The notes under the pieces were generated by a model that did not search any database, had not been told where the DNA came from, and saw only the letters and a program-made list of their open reading frames with translations. Shown one piece after another: positions 52,949 through 61,643 of a stretch of DNA of 64,000 nt (position 1 is its first letter; each line of letters opens with the position of its first letter). The position numbers were made by a program, and so were the translations under genes. Source of the stretch: Burkholderia sp. L27(2015) (GTDB lineage Bacteria > Pseudomonadota > Gammaproteobacteria > Burkholderiales > Burkholderiaceae); assembly GCF_009765705.1 (NCBI RefSeq), contig NZ_LMUX01000017.1, positions 391,318 through 455,317 on the forward strand, written 5' to 3'.

Positions 52949-53769
52949 TGTTCCGGCTCCCGATGCGCGGAGAGCTGATGATTTTTTACGTCCGGCTCCC
53001 GATGTGCCGAAAGCTCATGATTTTTTACGAATTCTTTTCCGCGTAGTGCGAGAAAAACCAGGCGTGCGATAAAGCGCGGATTGCCGAGCACATAGCGCCC
53101 GAACATGCGTTTGGGTTCCAGCGCCAATCTAAACAACCATTCCAGCCCTGCTTTCCTCAATATGAGAGGCGCTCGGGGAATTGAGCCCGAATAAAAATCG
53201 AACAGTGCCCCAACGCCTAGCTTAACGGGGACATTCAATTGTTTGGCATGTTCCGCCAACCATAATTCCTGGTTCGGCACGCCCATCGCAACAAACAAGA
53301 TCTGAGCGCCTGAGGTGCTGATGTTGCGCACTACCTCGGCATCGCCGCTGCGATCGAAATAGCCGTCTCGGACATACACGATTTTCAGCCTTGGAAACGC
53401 GGCGATCATCTGCTCGGCGCAGCGTTGGGCCACCCCTGGACGCGCGCCTAGAAATGCGATCTTGAGCCCTAACTGCGCAGCCAGCGCACAGAGCAGCGGG
53501 AATAAATCTGTCCCATTGACATTATCGACGAGCGAATCCCCGGCCGCCATCGCAGCGAGCTTCATTCCCATACCGTCGGCAAAAATCGTATCCGCGGCCT
53601 TCAGCGCCGAGTAATACTGCGCACCACCGGCAGCAAGATTGATGCAGTGCGCGTTCACGAAATAGACCTGTCGGTCGTTGCCTTGCACGGCATCGAGAGC
53701 CAAACCTTCCGCCGCCGCCTCCAACGTCTTGTCGTGGATATTCAGGCCGAACAGGGACTTTAATTGCAT
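52945..53769 (-). CDS. WecG/TagA/CpsF-family glycosyltransferase
   Basis: A 274-aa GT26-type transferase; family members transfer N-acetylmannosaminuronate, N-acetylmannosamine or glucose to lipid-linked sugar. Landmarks are QVYFVNAHCINLAAGG, TIFADGMGMKLAAMAAG and LFVAMGVPNQELWLAEHA. I chose the ATG at 53769; the TTG at 53775 is less likely. The last 26 residues contain a 13-residue unit twice (VKNHELSAHREPD, VKNHQLSAHREPE), caused by a 39-bp tandem duplication. The gene probably adds the second sugar of the repeat unit. Confidence 0.9.
   Translation of the reverse strand: MQLKSLFGLNIHDKTLEAAAEGLALDAVQGNDRQVYFVNAHCINLAAGGAQYYSALKAADTIFADGMGMKLAAMAAGDSLVDNVNGTDLFPLLCALAAQLGLKIAFLGARPGVAQRCAEQMIAAFPRLKIVYVRDGYFDRSGDAEVVRNISTSGAQILFVAMGVPNQELWLAEHAKQLNVPVKLGVGALFDFYSGSIPRAPLILRKAGLEWLFRLALEPKRMFGRYVLGNPRFIARLVFLALRGKEFVKNHELSAHREPDVKNHQLSAHREPEQ
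52952..53029. repeat. 39-bp tandem duplication at the 3' end of the wecG-like gene
   Basis: Units 52952-52990 and 52991-53029 match at most positions and keep the frame, each encoding K-N-H-x-L-S-A-H-R-E-P. They lengthen the C-terminal tail. The unit boundaries are clean, which points to a simple tandem duplication that has since diverged slightly. Confidence 0.85.
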
Positions 53770-53817
53770 GAGCAATCCGCTTTTAACCGCATGTGATGGA
53801 GGGTGCTACTCAACTTG

Positions 53818-55008
53818 CTACTCAACTTCATCCCTTTTTGAACGTATCCACTCAACTTGACGCGCGCCGAAAAATTTAAGGTAGAGAGGAATCTTCCACA
53901 CCATATAAACGCCGACCATCAACAGCTCGGCGAAGGAAATGATGCTTCGGCCAAAGCGTGCCCACGCCAGCATGATCGCGCTGACCAACATCGCCAGCAC
54001 GATTGCGGCCGCCGCTACCGGCAACATCTTCCCAGTCACCGCCCACAGTACCGCTGCCAACACCGAGAGCCCGATGACCATCATCGTGAGTAGAGCGAGC
54101 GGCGGTATGCAGAGGTCCAAGGTCAACGACAGCAGCCCGAGGTTCGCGGTCACGATGGCGCGGCCCAGCAGCTTGGGGGCGTCGCTTAATATCATGGCAA
54201 TGTGGCCATGCTCCCACCGTGTTCTCTGGCTCTTCGTGCCTTCGGCATTCAGCGGAAAATAACTCGTAACCTGGGCCTGCGGACAAAAGACCGGAGCGCA
54301 GCGGCGCTCGGCGAGATCCATACCGAGCTTCATGTCTTCGACAATATGACCACTGGCCAAATTCATCGTGCTGATCACCGTCCAGGGGAATGCCATGCCG
54401 GCCCCCATCAACTGGCACGGCAGCCCTAGCCTGTGATAACCGAGTGGTCGCACCCAATTCTTGACCTGCCAGGCGAAGGCGGCAATCTGGGTCTTTAGCC
54501 CGGCGCCCTCGGGCGCCTTCATGGTGTAGAACGCCTGTACCGGACGCTGCAGGCTGTGGGCCTGCGTTCCGATACGCTCGATCGCACCCTCCTCGAAGAC
54601 GCAATCGGCGTCGACAATGACGACGACCTGGCTCGGCTTGTTAGCCAGATGGCGCACACCGTAGTCCAGCGCATATCCTTTGCCTCGGCGCTCAGCGTCC
54701 ACCCGCTCGACCACCTCGGCACCTGCTTCGCGTGCAACCTGCGCTGTGTCATCCGAACAATTATCCGCAACCACCAGCACCCGGTCCCCAGCGTGCAATT
54801 GCGGTAACAGCAACGCCAAGGTGGGCTTGATTCCCTGCCCCTCGTTATGTGCCGGTATCAACACTGACATGGACGGGCGCACGGTGCCAAGCTTGGCGGC
54901 CGACCGTCTTCCCGGCAGCGCCAATAAAACTTCCAGCAGCAACAGCAATACAGGAATGGCTACCAGCGCCAAGCAGGCGATCAATATCCATTCCAGGCAC
55001 GCGCTCAT
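53818..55008 (-). CDS. Membrane glycosyltransferase family 2 (processive type)
   Basis: A 396-aa GT2 protein with an N-terminal membrane helix (ILIACLALVAIPVLLLLLEV) and about three C-terminal membrane helices. The catalytic part shows SVLIPAHNEGQGI, VVIVDADCVFEEG (DxD) and the QRTRW motif near SQRTRWEHGHIAMIL, which marks processive beta-glycosyltransferases. Its start overlaps the stop of the upstream GT4 gene (ATGA). It probably builds the backbone or adds a beta-linked sugar at the inner membrane. Confidence 0.92.
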   Translation of the reverse strand: MSACLEWILIACLALVAIPVLLLLLEVLLALPGRRSAAKLGTVRPSMSVLIPAHNEGQGIKPTLALLLPQLHAGDRVLVVADNCSDDTAQVAREAGAEVVERVDAERRGKGYALDYGVRHLANKPSQVVVIVDADCVFEEGAIERIGTQAHSLQRPVQAFYTMKAPEGAGLKTQIAAFAWQVKNWVRPLGYHRLGLPCQLMGAGMAFPWTVISTMNLASGHIVEDMKLGMDLAERRCAPVFCPQAQVTSYFPLNAEGTKSQRTRWEHGHIAMILSDAPKLLGRAIVTANLGLLSLTLDLCIPPLALLTMMVIGLSVLAAVLWAVTGKMLPVAAAAIVLAMLVSAIMLAWARFGRSIISFAELLMVGVYMVWKIPLYLKFFGARQVEWIRSKRDEVE

Positions 55009-56228
55009 GATGCGATTGCCCTCGAGTCGATCGAACTTTTGAATAGCGCACCCAGTTTCTCGGCCTCCTGGTCTATGTCGTGCATCTGCAGCACCGCGCT
55101 GTGCGCGTTCGCACCGATTTGCTCGAGCTCGTCGATCGTCATCAGCAGACAGCGCTCCATCGCCGCAGCCAGAGCTTCCACATCGCTGGGTGGCAGCAGC
55201 CAGCCATGGACACCGTCACGTATCAGTTCAGGAATGCCGGCAATCCAAGTGGTCAGCACCGGGCGGCGCAGCGCCATGGCTTCCATGATCACTACGGGCA
55301 GCCCCTCCGCAAAGCTCGGTAGCACCAATGCGCGTGCTTGCAACAACTCGTCTCTGACTTGCGTGCTGCTTAACCAGCCCGTAATGCGAACTTGCTTGCC
55401 CAGGCCGTGATGCGCAATCAACGATTCGACTTCGCCACGCATTTCACCGTCGCCTGCCAGCACAAGCTCGAATTCGACGCCGCGCTGAGCCAATCGCGCG
55501 GCCGCTTCGATCAACAGCAACTGCCCTTTTTGTTCGCAAATCCTGCCCACGCAAACCAACCGCGGGGCTACCGGCAACTTCACGACTTCCACCTGATGAA
55601 AGGCTTTCTCAAGGCCGCAGCGTACGATCTTCGCCTTGCCCCAATCGGCGCTATTCGCCCAGCGATAGAGTTGGCTGCGGCCGAACGAACTGATCGCGAC
55701 CACAAACGCCGAACGCGCAATCTTCTCCTTGAGATGGATCCCTAGCGGTTTGTCGAATTCTTCCGGCCCGTGAACTGTAAAGCTGTAGGCCGGTCCGCCC
55801 ATTGCCGCGGCAAGCATCACGACTTCGGTCGAGTTGGTGCCAAAGTGCGCATGCACGTGCTGGGCGCCGAATTGCTTCATCCAGGTAGTAATGCGACACG
55901 CTTCGGCCAAGTAGATGAGGTGGTAGGCCCACGATCGCTCATTCAATCGGCTCATGCGCAAGGCCAAACACAGCGCCCCCATCAATCGAAGGGGACGACT
56001 AAACGCCATGCCCAGCGTCGCGAAGAAAAGCGGCAGGATGCCACCCTGCAGCACATATTGGGTCTTCTCCCGCTCCAACAAGTCATCGGGATCGACAAGC
56101 TCGTCGTCCCATCCGCGTAGCGCAATCCTGCACACGGAAAACCCCTGCCGCTCCAACGCAACGATTTCGCGTCGGATAAAGCTATGGCTGACCTTGGGAT
56201 ACTGGTTGATGAAATACGCGAGCTTCAT
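55005..56228 (-). CDS. Glycosyltransferase family 4
   Basis: A 407-aa GT-B-fold transferase. The donor-binding C-terminal domain shows RLVCVGRICEQKGQLLLIEA and the E-x7-E motif in SFAEGLPVVIMEAMALRRPV. The acceptor side starts MKLAYFINQYPKVSHSFIRR. I chose the ATG at 56228; the open frame to 56630 runs through the neighbouring acyltransferase gene. The start overlaps that gene's stop (ATGA). It most likely transfers a hexose to the lipid-linked repeat unit. Confidence 0.93.
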   Translation of the reverse strand: MKLAYFINQYPKVSHSFIRREIVALERQGFSVCRIALRGWDDELVDPDDLLEREKTQYVLQGGILPLFFATLGMAFSRPLRLMGALCLALRMSRLNERSWAYHLIYLAEACRITTWMKQFGAQHVHAHFGTNSTEVVMLAAAMGGPAYSFTVHGPEEFDKPLGIHLKEKIARSAFVVAISSFGRSQLYRWANSADWGKAKIVRCGLEKAFHQVEVVKLPVAPRLVCVGRICEQKGQLLLIEAAARLAQRGVEFELVLAGDGEMRGEVESLIAHHGLGKQVRITGWLSSTQVRDELLQARALVLPSFAEGLPVVIMEAMALRRPVLTTWIAGIPELIRDGVHGWLLPPSDVEALAAAMERCLLMTIDELEQIGANAHSAVLQMHDIDQEAEKLGALFKSSIDSRAIAS

Positions 56229-56794
56229 CGGGCGCTCGCTTTGACGATCACTTCGCTTGCCATCAATTCGTCTTGCGGTTCGACCATGGCGATGATGCGG
56301 GCCGGGACCCCCACTGCGGTGGCACCCGGCGGCACGTCCTGCAAAACAACCGACATCGCCCCGATCTTGCAGCCTCGGCCCAATCGGACTCCACCGAGAA
56401 CCTGCGCATAGGCCCCGAATTCGACATCGTCTTCGATCACCGGAACCGGGCCGCCCTCCGTCCGATTGCCTATCGTGACGCCCTGCCGCAATGTGCAGTT
56501 CGATCCGATCACAACCTGCGGATGAATAAATATTGCGCCGAAGTGCCAGATCTTCAAGCCTGGGCCGATTTTGGCCTCTTTCGGCAGACTCGTGCTGAGC
56601 AGTGTCTCGACAAATCGGAACATCAACCAATACGCTTGGGTTTTGAGCCGCTTGGCCAGGCCATCCGGCATGGCGTCCACGCTACGCCCGAAGCGGTAGA
56701 CCGCGATAGCCCATAGCGCCTGCTCTTTCAATAACGGCCGCGCCGACGCGCAACGCTGAAGGTCCGCGCGCCAATCGCTATTCCGGGACGCCAT
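56225..56794 (-). CDS. Serine-acetyltransferase-like acyltransferase (left-handed beta helix)
   Basis: A 189-aa protein with a left-handed beta-helix of hexapeptide repeats (LKIWHFGAIFIHPQVVIGSN, then RQGVTIGNRTEGGPVPVIED and VLGGVRLGRGCKIGAMSVVL). It resembles CysE/colanic-acid-type acetyltransferases but is shorter than housekeeping CysE. In this context it probably O-acetylates the exopolysaccharide. It overlaps the upstream polymerase gene by 17 bp and the downstream GT4 gene by 4 bp. Confidence 0.88.
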   Translation of the reverse strand: MASRNSDWRADLQRCASARPLLKEQALWAIAVYRFGRSVDAMPDGLAKRLKTQAYWLMFRFVETLLSTSLPKEAKIGPGLKIWHFGAIFIHPQVVIGSNCTLRQGVTIGNRTEGGPVPVIEDDVEFGAYAQVLGGVRLGRGCKIGAMSVVLQDVPPGATAVGVPARIIAMVEPQDELMASEVIVKASAR

Positions 56795-58211
56795 TGCGAA
56801 CCTCTTTTTCCTGATGCTTCAGCCACAACAAGCTGGTACCCAACCCGGCCACAAACCAGAAGTACCAATTGAATACCAGATAATCGAGCATGTTGTCGGA
56901 GTAGCACGCGAGCAAATATTGAACGATCATCATCGTGATCAGGAAGGCTTCGATCCGGTCGATCTTGTACAACTTCAACACGCGTTTCGCGGTCGCAAAC
57001 ACCAGCCACGCGAACGACAACACCCCGAGTATCCCCGACTCAAATAACAATTGTATGTACACACTGTGCGCGGCCGGACTCTCGCCATTGGCCAATGGGA
57101 AGAAGATATTCGAGTAGTACTCGAAACTCGCGCGCCCATAGCCCAATATGTAGTGGCCAGCAGTCATGTACGCCAGACTCGTGGTCCAGACCAGCTTGCG
57201 CCACGCATAGGAATTCAAACGCTGGTACAACATGCCTGAATTCCCGGTCGCAAGATCGGTGATCCGCTCCCTGACCTCCGGCACGCATAACGCCAGCAAG
57301 CCAGCCAACAGCACCCACGGCAACATCCTGCGTTCGATGAACACGCTATACGCGAGGAAAAACAGCCCGGTGGCCGCCCATGCACTACGCGTCTTCGTAA
57401 ACAGCAAAAGCGTAAGCACCGTCACGATCACGATAGGCAATAATCGTTTGACCCGAGGTGTGATAACGATCAAGCCGCCGCGATATACGCTGAACAGCAT
57501 GCAAGCAATCAGCATCAGATAAAAGGCGAAGATATTCGGGTGAGTGAAGGTACCGGCAATCCGGAAACCTTCGTCTTCGTGATCGACCGATCCAAAACCT
57601 TGATGGGTCGCCACCTGATATAGACCATAAAGGACCGGCCCTGCCGCCGACCACAACACCAGCTTCACCCACTTATCATGATCTTTCTTCTGCCTTACCA
57701 GCACGATAGGCAAAATGTACATCGCCGCATAAGAAATGAAGTCGAGATTGCTCTTGATGGCGGCTATCAGCAGCGGTGTTCCTGCCACCGTGATCATGGC
57801 AACCAAAAGAAACGGCCCCCAAACCACACGCAATTCGCGCCAGGCTGTTCCCCATTTCTTGAACAGGACGAGCACCAGTAGCGCGATCACCAGCGCATTC
57901 ATCAGTCCGCCCAAGCCTATGCCGGATCCACCCTCGCCGATTTTTGTCAGGTTCAGTATCCGGTCAAGGTCCGTGCGAAAAAGGACGACCAAGAGCAGCA
58001 GCGTCTCCCACGAAAACAGCAAAACCAAGCCAAGCGCAACAGCAACGGGAAGCGCGCCCAATAACATCACGCGTGGCCCGATGGCTGCGGTAAACAAACT
58101 CGCAAACACGCCGGCAAACGCGGCAAGGCCAAGTCCGATGACGACGACGACGGCGCCACCGGGTACAGATCGCAGAGGCGCCAAGCCCATATTCCATTTC
58201 GATGTATTCAT
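56778..58211 (-). CDS. O-antigen polymerase/ligase-like membrane protein (Wzy type)
   Basis: A 477-aa protein with about 11-12 membrane segments and a large periplasmic loop, of the Wzy/WaaL family. The loop preceding the last helices contains GYGRASFEYYSNIFFPLANG and HSVYIQLLFESGILGVLSFA, typical for this family. The ATG at 58211 overlaps the stop of the GT2 gene (ATGA); the open frame further upstream belongs to that gene. It probably polymerises the repeat units of the exopolysaccharide. Confidence 0.88.
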   Translation of the reverse strand: MNTSKWNMGLAPLRSVPGGAVVVVIGLGLAAFAGVFASLFTAAIGPRVMLLGALPVAVALGLVLLFSWETLLLLVVLFRTDLDRILNLTKIGEGGSGIGLGGLMNALVIALLVLVLFKKWGTAWRELRVVWGPFLLVAMITVAGTPLLIAAIKSNLDFISYAAMYILPIVLVRQKKDHDKWVKLVLWSAAGPVLYGLYQVATHQGFGSVDHEDEGFRIAGTFTHPNIFAFYLMLIACMLFSVYRGGLIVITPRVKRLLPIVIVTVLTLLLFTKTRSAWAATGLFFLAYSVFIERRMLPWVLLAGLLALCVPEVRERITDLATGNSGMLYQRLNSYAWRKLVWTTSLAYMTAGHYILGYGRASFEYYSNIFFPLANGESPAAHSVYIQLLFESGILGVLSFAWLVFATAKRVLKLYKIDRIEAFLITMMIVQYLLACYSDNMLDYLVFNWYFWFVAGLGTSLLWLKHQEKEVRNGVPE

Positions 58212-59284
58212 GTTGGCAGCCCATCCACCGAACCCACGATATTCCTTTTGCCTCGCACGCTGCGCAAAGCCCACGATCTTACCGCTGCCCATTCGTCCAT
58301 TTCGGGTCGGTGGGCCATCCTGAATTTGGCGTATCGCCAAAGCAATACCGCCACCTTTTTATCGGCGATCACTTTGCGATAAGCCAATTCCCGATCCAGC
58401 TCGGGGGAATTTCCCAGCGCGCTGCGCAGCGAATCTTGCATGACCTCGAATTCCGGATCAAAATTTTTCTTCCCCGCGAATTCAAACAGCATGCCACCAT
58501 GATTACAGAATGGCGCGGGGTCGAAATAGCGAACCGAATGCCGAGCGCAAAACGATTTTACGAGGTAGCGCGATACCTTCAGAGAATCCTCCATCTGCTC
58601 GAGAAAACGCGTTTTACTGACATTGGCACCATGCTGTCGATAACGTATCAATTTCACCGGAACATTGTCGATCAGTTGCGCCATGGCCAATTGGCCGAAC
58701 ATAAAATAATCCTCGACCAGCCCTTCGACCTCGATGGCCTCGTCTTTCAGCGCCCCTGTGAAGTCCACGCCATACCGTATTCCCATGCGTTCTATGGCAT
58801 CAAACTGTATCGCGACCGTAGGATGAGCAATCGGGTTGCAAAACATGCTGGACACACTCACCCGCAATTTTCCTGTCGGGCGGTTTGCCTCACCCACATG
58901 ACGGCCCGTCGCGTCTATCGTTTCCATTTGACCGCCGATCGCCACGCAGCCGGGCATTTCCCCGAACGCGGCGAGCGTGATTTCCAAGCGATCCGGCAAT
59001 GCCACGTCGTCGGCGTCGTGTCTAACCACGTACTTGCAATCGCACAAGCCCAGCCCTTCGTTGAGCAGACCCGCCAAGCCTTTGGCGTTCGGAAACGAAT
59101 AGACCTGGACGCGGGCGTCGGATTCAGCACAGGCCAACGCCAATTCAAAGCTACCATCCGTCGATCCGTGATCGAGGACGAGCAATCGCCAATCCTTGAA
59201 TGTTTGGCCAAGAATGCTGTCGAGCGACTCGGCGAGAAAATCAGCCCCATTCTTAACCGGCAACAAAATGTCTACGATGGCCAA
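58208..59284 (-). CDS. Glycosyltransferase family 2
   Basis: A 358-aa cytoplasmic GT2. It starts MAIVDILLPVKNGADFLAES, with the nucleotide-binding LLVLDHGSTDGSFELA and the DxD-type metal motif in CKYVVRHDADDVALPDRLE. The start is TTG at 59284 behind AGGG with six-base spacing; no ATG fits the conserved N-terminus. It lies 36 bp behind the EpsG-like gene and overlaps the polymerase gene by 4 bp. It probably adds a sugar to the repeat unit. Confidence 0.9.
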   Translation of the reverse strand: MAIVDILLPVKNGADFLAESLDSILGQTFKDWRLLVLDHGSTDGSFELALACAESDARVQVYSFPNAKGLAGLLNEGLGLCDCKYVVRHDADDVALPDRLEITLAAFGEMPGCVAIGGQMETIDATGRHVGEANRPTGKLRVSVSSMFCNPIAHPTVAIQFDAIERMGIRYGVDFTGALKDEAIEVEGLVEDYFMFGQLAMAQLIDNVPVKLIRYRQHGANVSKTRFLEQMEDSLKVSRYLVKSFCARHSVRYFDPAPFCNHGGMLFEFAGKKNFDPEFEVMQDSLRSALGNSPELDRELAYRKVIADKKVAVLLWRYAKFRMAHRPEMDEWAAVRSWALRSVRGKRNIVGSVDGLPT

Positions 59285-59320
59285 TTTTCGCCCTGCTCTA
59301 TGGTTAGGTGGTCGGACTTG

Positions 59321-60202
59321 TCAGAAACGATTCAAGACCGTCCCGACCAGCGTGGTTCGGGTCTCGCGCACAGCACCGATCAAGGCATTCAAGTCCTTCA
59401 TCGCCGTCATATCCTGCCTGGCAACCAGCACTGCGCCACCGCTGTGGAAACACACGGGGATCGCGTCCGATATTGCCGTCGACGACGAATTGATCAGGAC
59501 GACGTCATACTGCTCCTGATAGACCTGCAACAGACTCAGGAAAGCCGGGCGCGACAGCAGTTCCGACGGATTAGGCGGCACGGCACCCGATGTCAGAACC
59601 GACAGCCCTACCAACGACTCGACACGAACGGCAGCACTGAGGTCGGCACGTCCAATCAAGATGTCCGACAGGCCGGCGCGATTTCCCAAGTTGAAGATCT
59701 GATGCTGCATCGGTTTGCGCAGATCGGCGTCTATCAGCAACGTACGCTCGCCGAGCTGAGAAAACACCACGGCGAGGTTGGCGACCAGGTCGCTCGCGCC
59801 GGAGTCTGCCCCAACCCCGATGATGGCTAGCGATTTATTGCCCAGACCAAACCACCTCAACATCAACTGGCTACGCAACGCCCTTAACTGCTCCACCTGC
59901 GCCGTGAAGGGTTGGTATGCGGCAACCAGGGTGGGTGACAAACCGCCCACGCCCGCTGCCAGATAGGGATAGTCAAATTGCTGCGCGAGCGCCTGCTGAA
60001 TGTCACTTTCTTTCACCAGACCCAGCTTGATCGCGGCGTCACCGAAGCGCAGCCCTTCGCTTTTCTGCAAGCGCAGCACGCGCTCGGCATCGTGGGCATT
60101 CAACTTACCCGCATCGAGCAGCAATTTGCCGAGCTTCTGTTCAATTTGTGGCGCGCGCGCTTCGGTTCCTTGCTGCGCGTCCTCGGACAAAACTTCACCC
60201 AT
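59321..60202 (-). CDS. EpsG-like chain-length protein, degenerate nucleotide-binding motifs
   Basis: A 293-aa protein. Residues 15-85 form a GspE-N-like domain (LGKLLLDAGKLNAHDAERVL), followed by a P-loop-like domain of the BY-kinase/MinD type. Walker A' is good (TLLIDADLRKPMQ), but the Walker A position reads VGADSGASDLVANLA without Gly-Lys-Ser/Thr, and the Walker B position reads VVLINSSST without Asp. No Tyr cluster lies at the C-terminus. EpsG proteins partner with EpsF-type chain-length proteins. Here kinase activity is doubtful. The ATG at 60202 behind CGGGAG is preferred over 60277. Confidence 0.82.
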   Translation of the reverse strand: MGEVLSEDAQQGTEARAPQIEQKLGKLLLDAGKLNAHDAERVLRLQKSEGLRFGDAAIKLGLVKESDIQQALAQQFDYPYLAAGVGGLSPTLVAAYQPFTAQVEQLRALRSQLMLRWFGLGNKSLAIIGVGADSGASDLVANLAVVFSQLGERTLLIDADLRKPMQHQIFNLGNRAGLSDILIGRADLSAAVRVESLVGLSVLTSGAVPPNPSELLSRPAFLSLLQVYQEQYDVVLINSSSTAISDAIPVCFHSGGAVLVARQDMTAMKDLNALIGAVRETRTTLVGTVLNRF

Positions 60203-60246
60203 AACCGACTCCCGAAATATGTACGCAGGCGACATCGTCGCCACGA

Positions 60247-61632
60247 TTAACTCTGAACCGAATGTTTGTTCCACCATCCAAATGGCTTGTTCGAGGACGC
60301 CGATTCACTGACCACCAGACCCAGCAGCGGTAAGCCGGCAATTCCAGAGAGATCCTGCTCGGACCTGACTTTGCGATCCATCAACTCCAAACCCAACGCA
60401 TAGCCGATCCCGAGCAAAGCGCCCACGGCAGCCGACACGAGCAAGCTCAACGTGACACTGGGGCCCGCCGGAACATTGGGGACAAACGCCCGATTCAAAA
60501 CCGACACATCGGTCTGTTCAGCCTTGGACATCAACTCGTTCTGCTTGTAGCTGCTGACCGCCGTGGCATAGAGCTTCTCTGCGTCGTCGACATCGCTGAC
60601 CAGAATCTGCCCGCGGTCCTGCACTTCCTTGTCGGCCAGCACTTTCTTCTGCACAACCGAGACGGCGTCTCGCAACGCGACCTCGCTCTGCTTGGAAGCA
60701 GCGGCGTTGGTCTGGGCCGAGTGATGCACCGCGGCGATCTGATTGTTCAATCTTTGGCGCAGGCTGTCGACTGCGGCAACCGCACTTTGATACTCGGGGT
60801 TGTTGGCGCCTTCCGTCTGGGCGAGCCGGCTCACGTTTGCCTGGGCCTCCGCCAAGCTGGTACTGATCGCTTGAACAACCGGATCCGCCGTGGCTCCGGC
60901 CGAGTCACCGCCATGTGCGGCCTTCGACGCATCGCCGTAACCTTGCGCCTGCGCAAGCGCGTGCTGGGCTACGATAGCCTGTAGCTGATCCGACGCTTGC
61001 TTGTTCTGATCACTACCCAACACCACGCCATACTGGTTTTGGTAATCCGCGAGCCGGCCTTTGGCTGCTTCCACGCTTACCCTCAACTCCTTGATCTGCT
61101 TTGCGTACCATGCGGCAGTCTGTTTCGCCGGCTGCGTTTTCAAATCGATGCTGGTTTCGACATAGGCATCCACGAACGCATTGGTCAGATCCGCGGATTT
61201 CTTGGGATCGTTGGACGGGAAACTGATGGTTATGCCATTGCTTTGTTGCGAAACTTCGACCTTGAGCCCGTGCAACAGCCCATCTGCCAGCCAATCGCTG
61301 ATGTCGCCCCGACCATGCGCCTTGGATGCAAAGGCAGCTTGGTTTTTAGGATCGGCTGCCAGGCCCAACGCCTTGACGACGCGCAACCCCGTGCTGTGGC
61401 TGGTGATCACGTCGACTTGGGTGTTCACGTAGGCCGGGAGCAACATGCCTTGCATCTGAACGCCGGTCACCGGATCGACATAGCTGCTGTTCACGACAAA
61501 CGTAGCGCTTGCCTTATACACCTTGGGCAACATCAATGTCACCGCAACTGCGACAAGCACGGTTATCGCAAAGGTCAGGCCTATCGTCGCGCGGCGCGCC
61601 TTGAGAATTAAGAGAAACTGATTAAGATCCAT
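60247..61632 (-). CDS. epsF: Chain-length determinant protein EpsF (Wzz/PCP type)
   Basis: A 461-aa inner-membrane protein that sets polysaccharide chain length. TM1 is at about residues 16-35 (IGLTFAITVLVAVAVTLMLP), the periplasmic part is largely coiled-coil (QNQYGVVLGSDQNKQASDQL) and TM2 lies near residue 405 (VTLSLLVSAAVGALLGIGYA). A short cytoplasmic tail follows. The ATG at 61632 follows AAGGTGA. It lies 11 bp behind epsE and before the EpsG-like gene, matching the usual EpsE-F-G order. Confidence 0.92.
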   Translation of the reverse strand: MDLNQFLLILKARRATIGLTFAITVLVAVAVTLMLPKVYKASATFVVNSSYVDPVTGVQMQGMLLPAYVNTQVDVITSHSTGLRVVKALGLAADPKNQAAFASKAHGRGDISDWLADGLLHGLKVEVSQQSNGITISFPSNDPKKSADLTNAFVDAYVETSIDLKTQPAKQTAAWYAKQIKELRVSVEAAKGRLADYQNQYGVVLGSDQNKQASDQLQAIVAQHALAQAQGYGDASKAAHGGDSAGATADPVVQAISTSLAEAQANVSRLAQTEGANNPEYQSAVAAVDSLRQRLNNQIAAVHHSAQTNAAASKQSEVALRDAVSVVQKKVLADKEVQDRGQILVSDVDDAEKLYATAVSSYKQNELMSKAEQTDVSVLNRAFVPNVPAGPSVTLSLLVSAAVGALLGIGYALGLELMDRKVRSEQDLSGIAGLPLLGLVVSESASSNKPFGWWNKHSVQS

Positions 61633-61643
61633 AGCCGGTCACC

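Noticed and set aside
58202..59830. 542-codon plus-strand frame opposite GT2 and EpsG-like genes
   Set aside because: It crosses two convincing minus-strand genes and has His/Arg/Gln-rich shadow composition.
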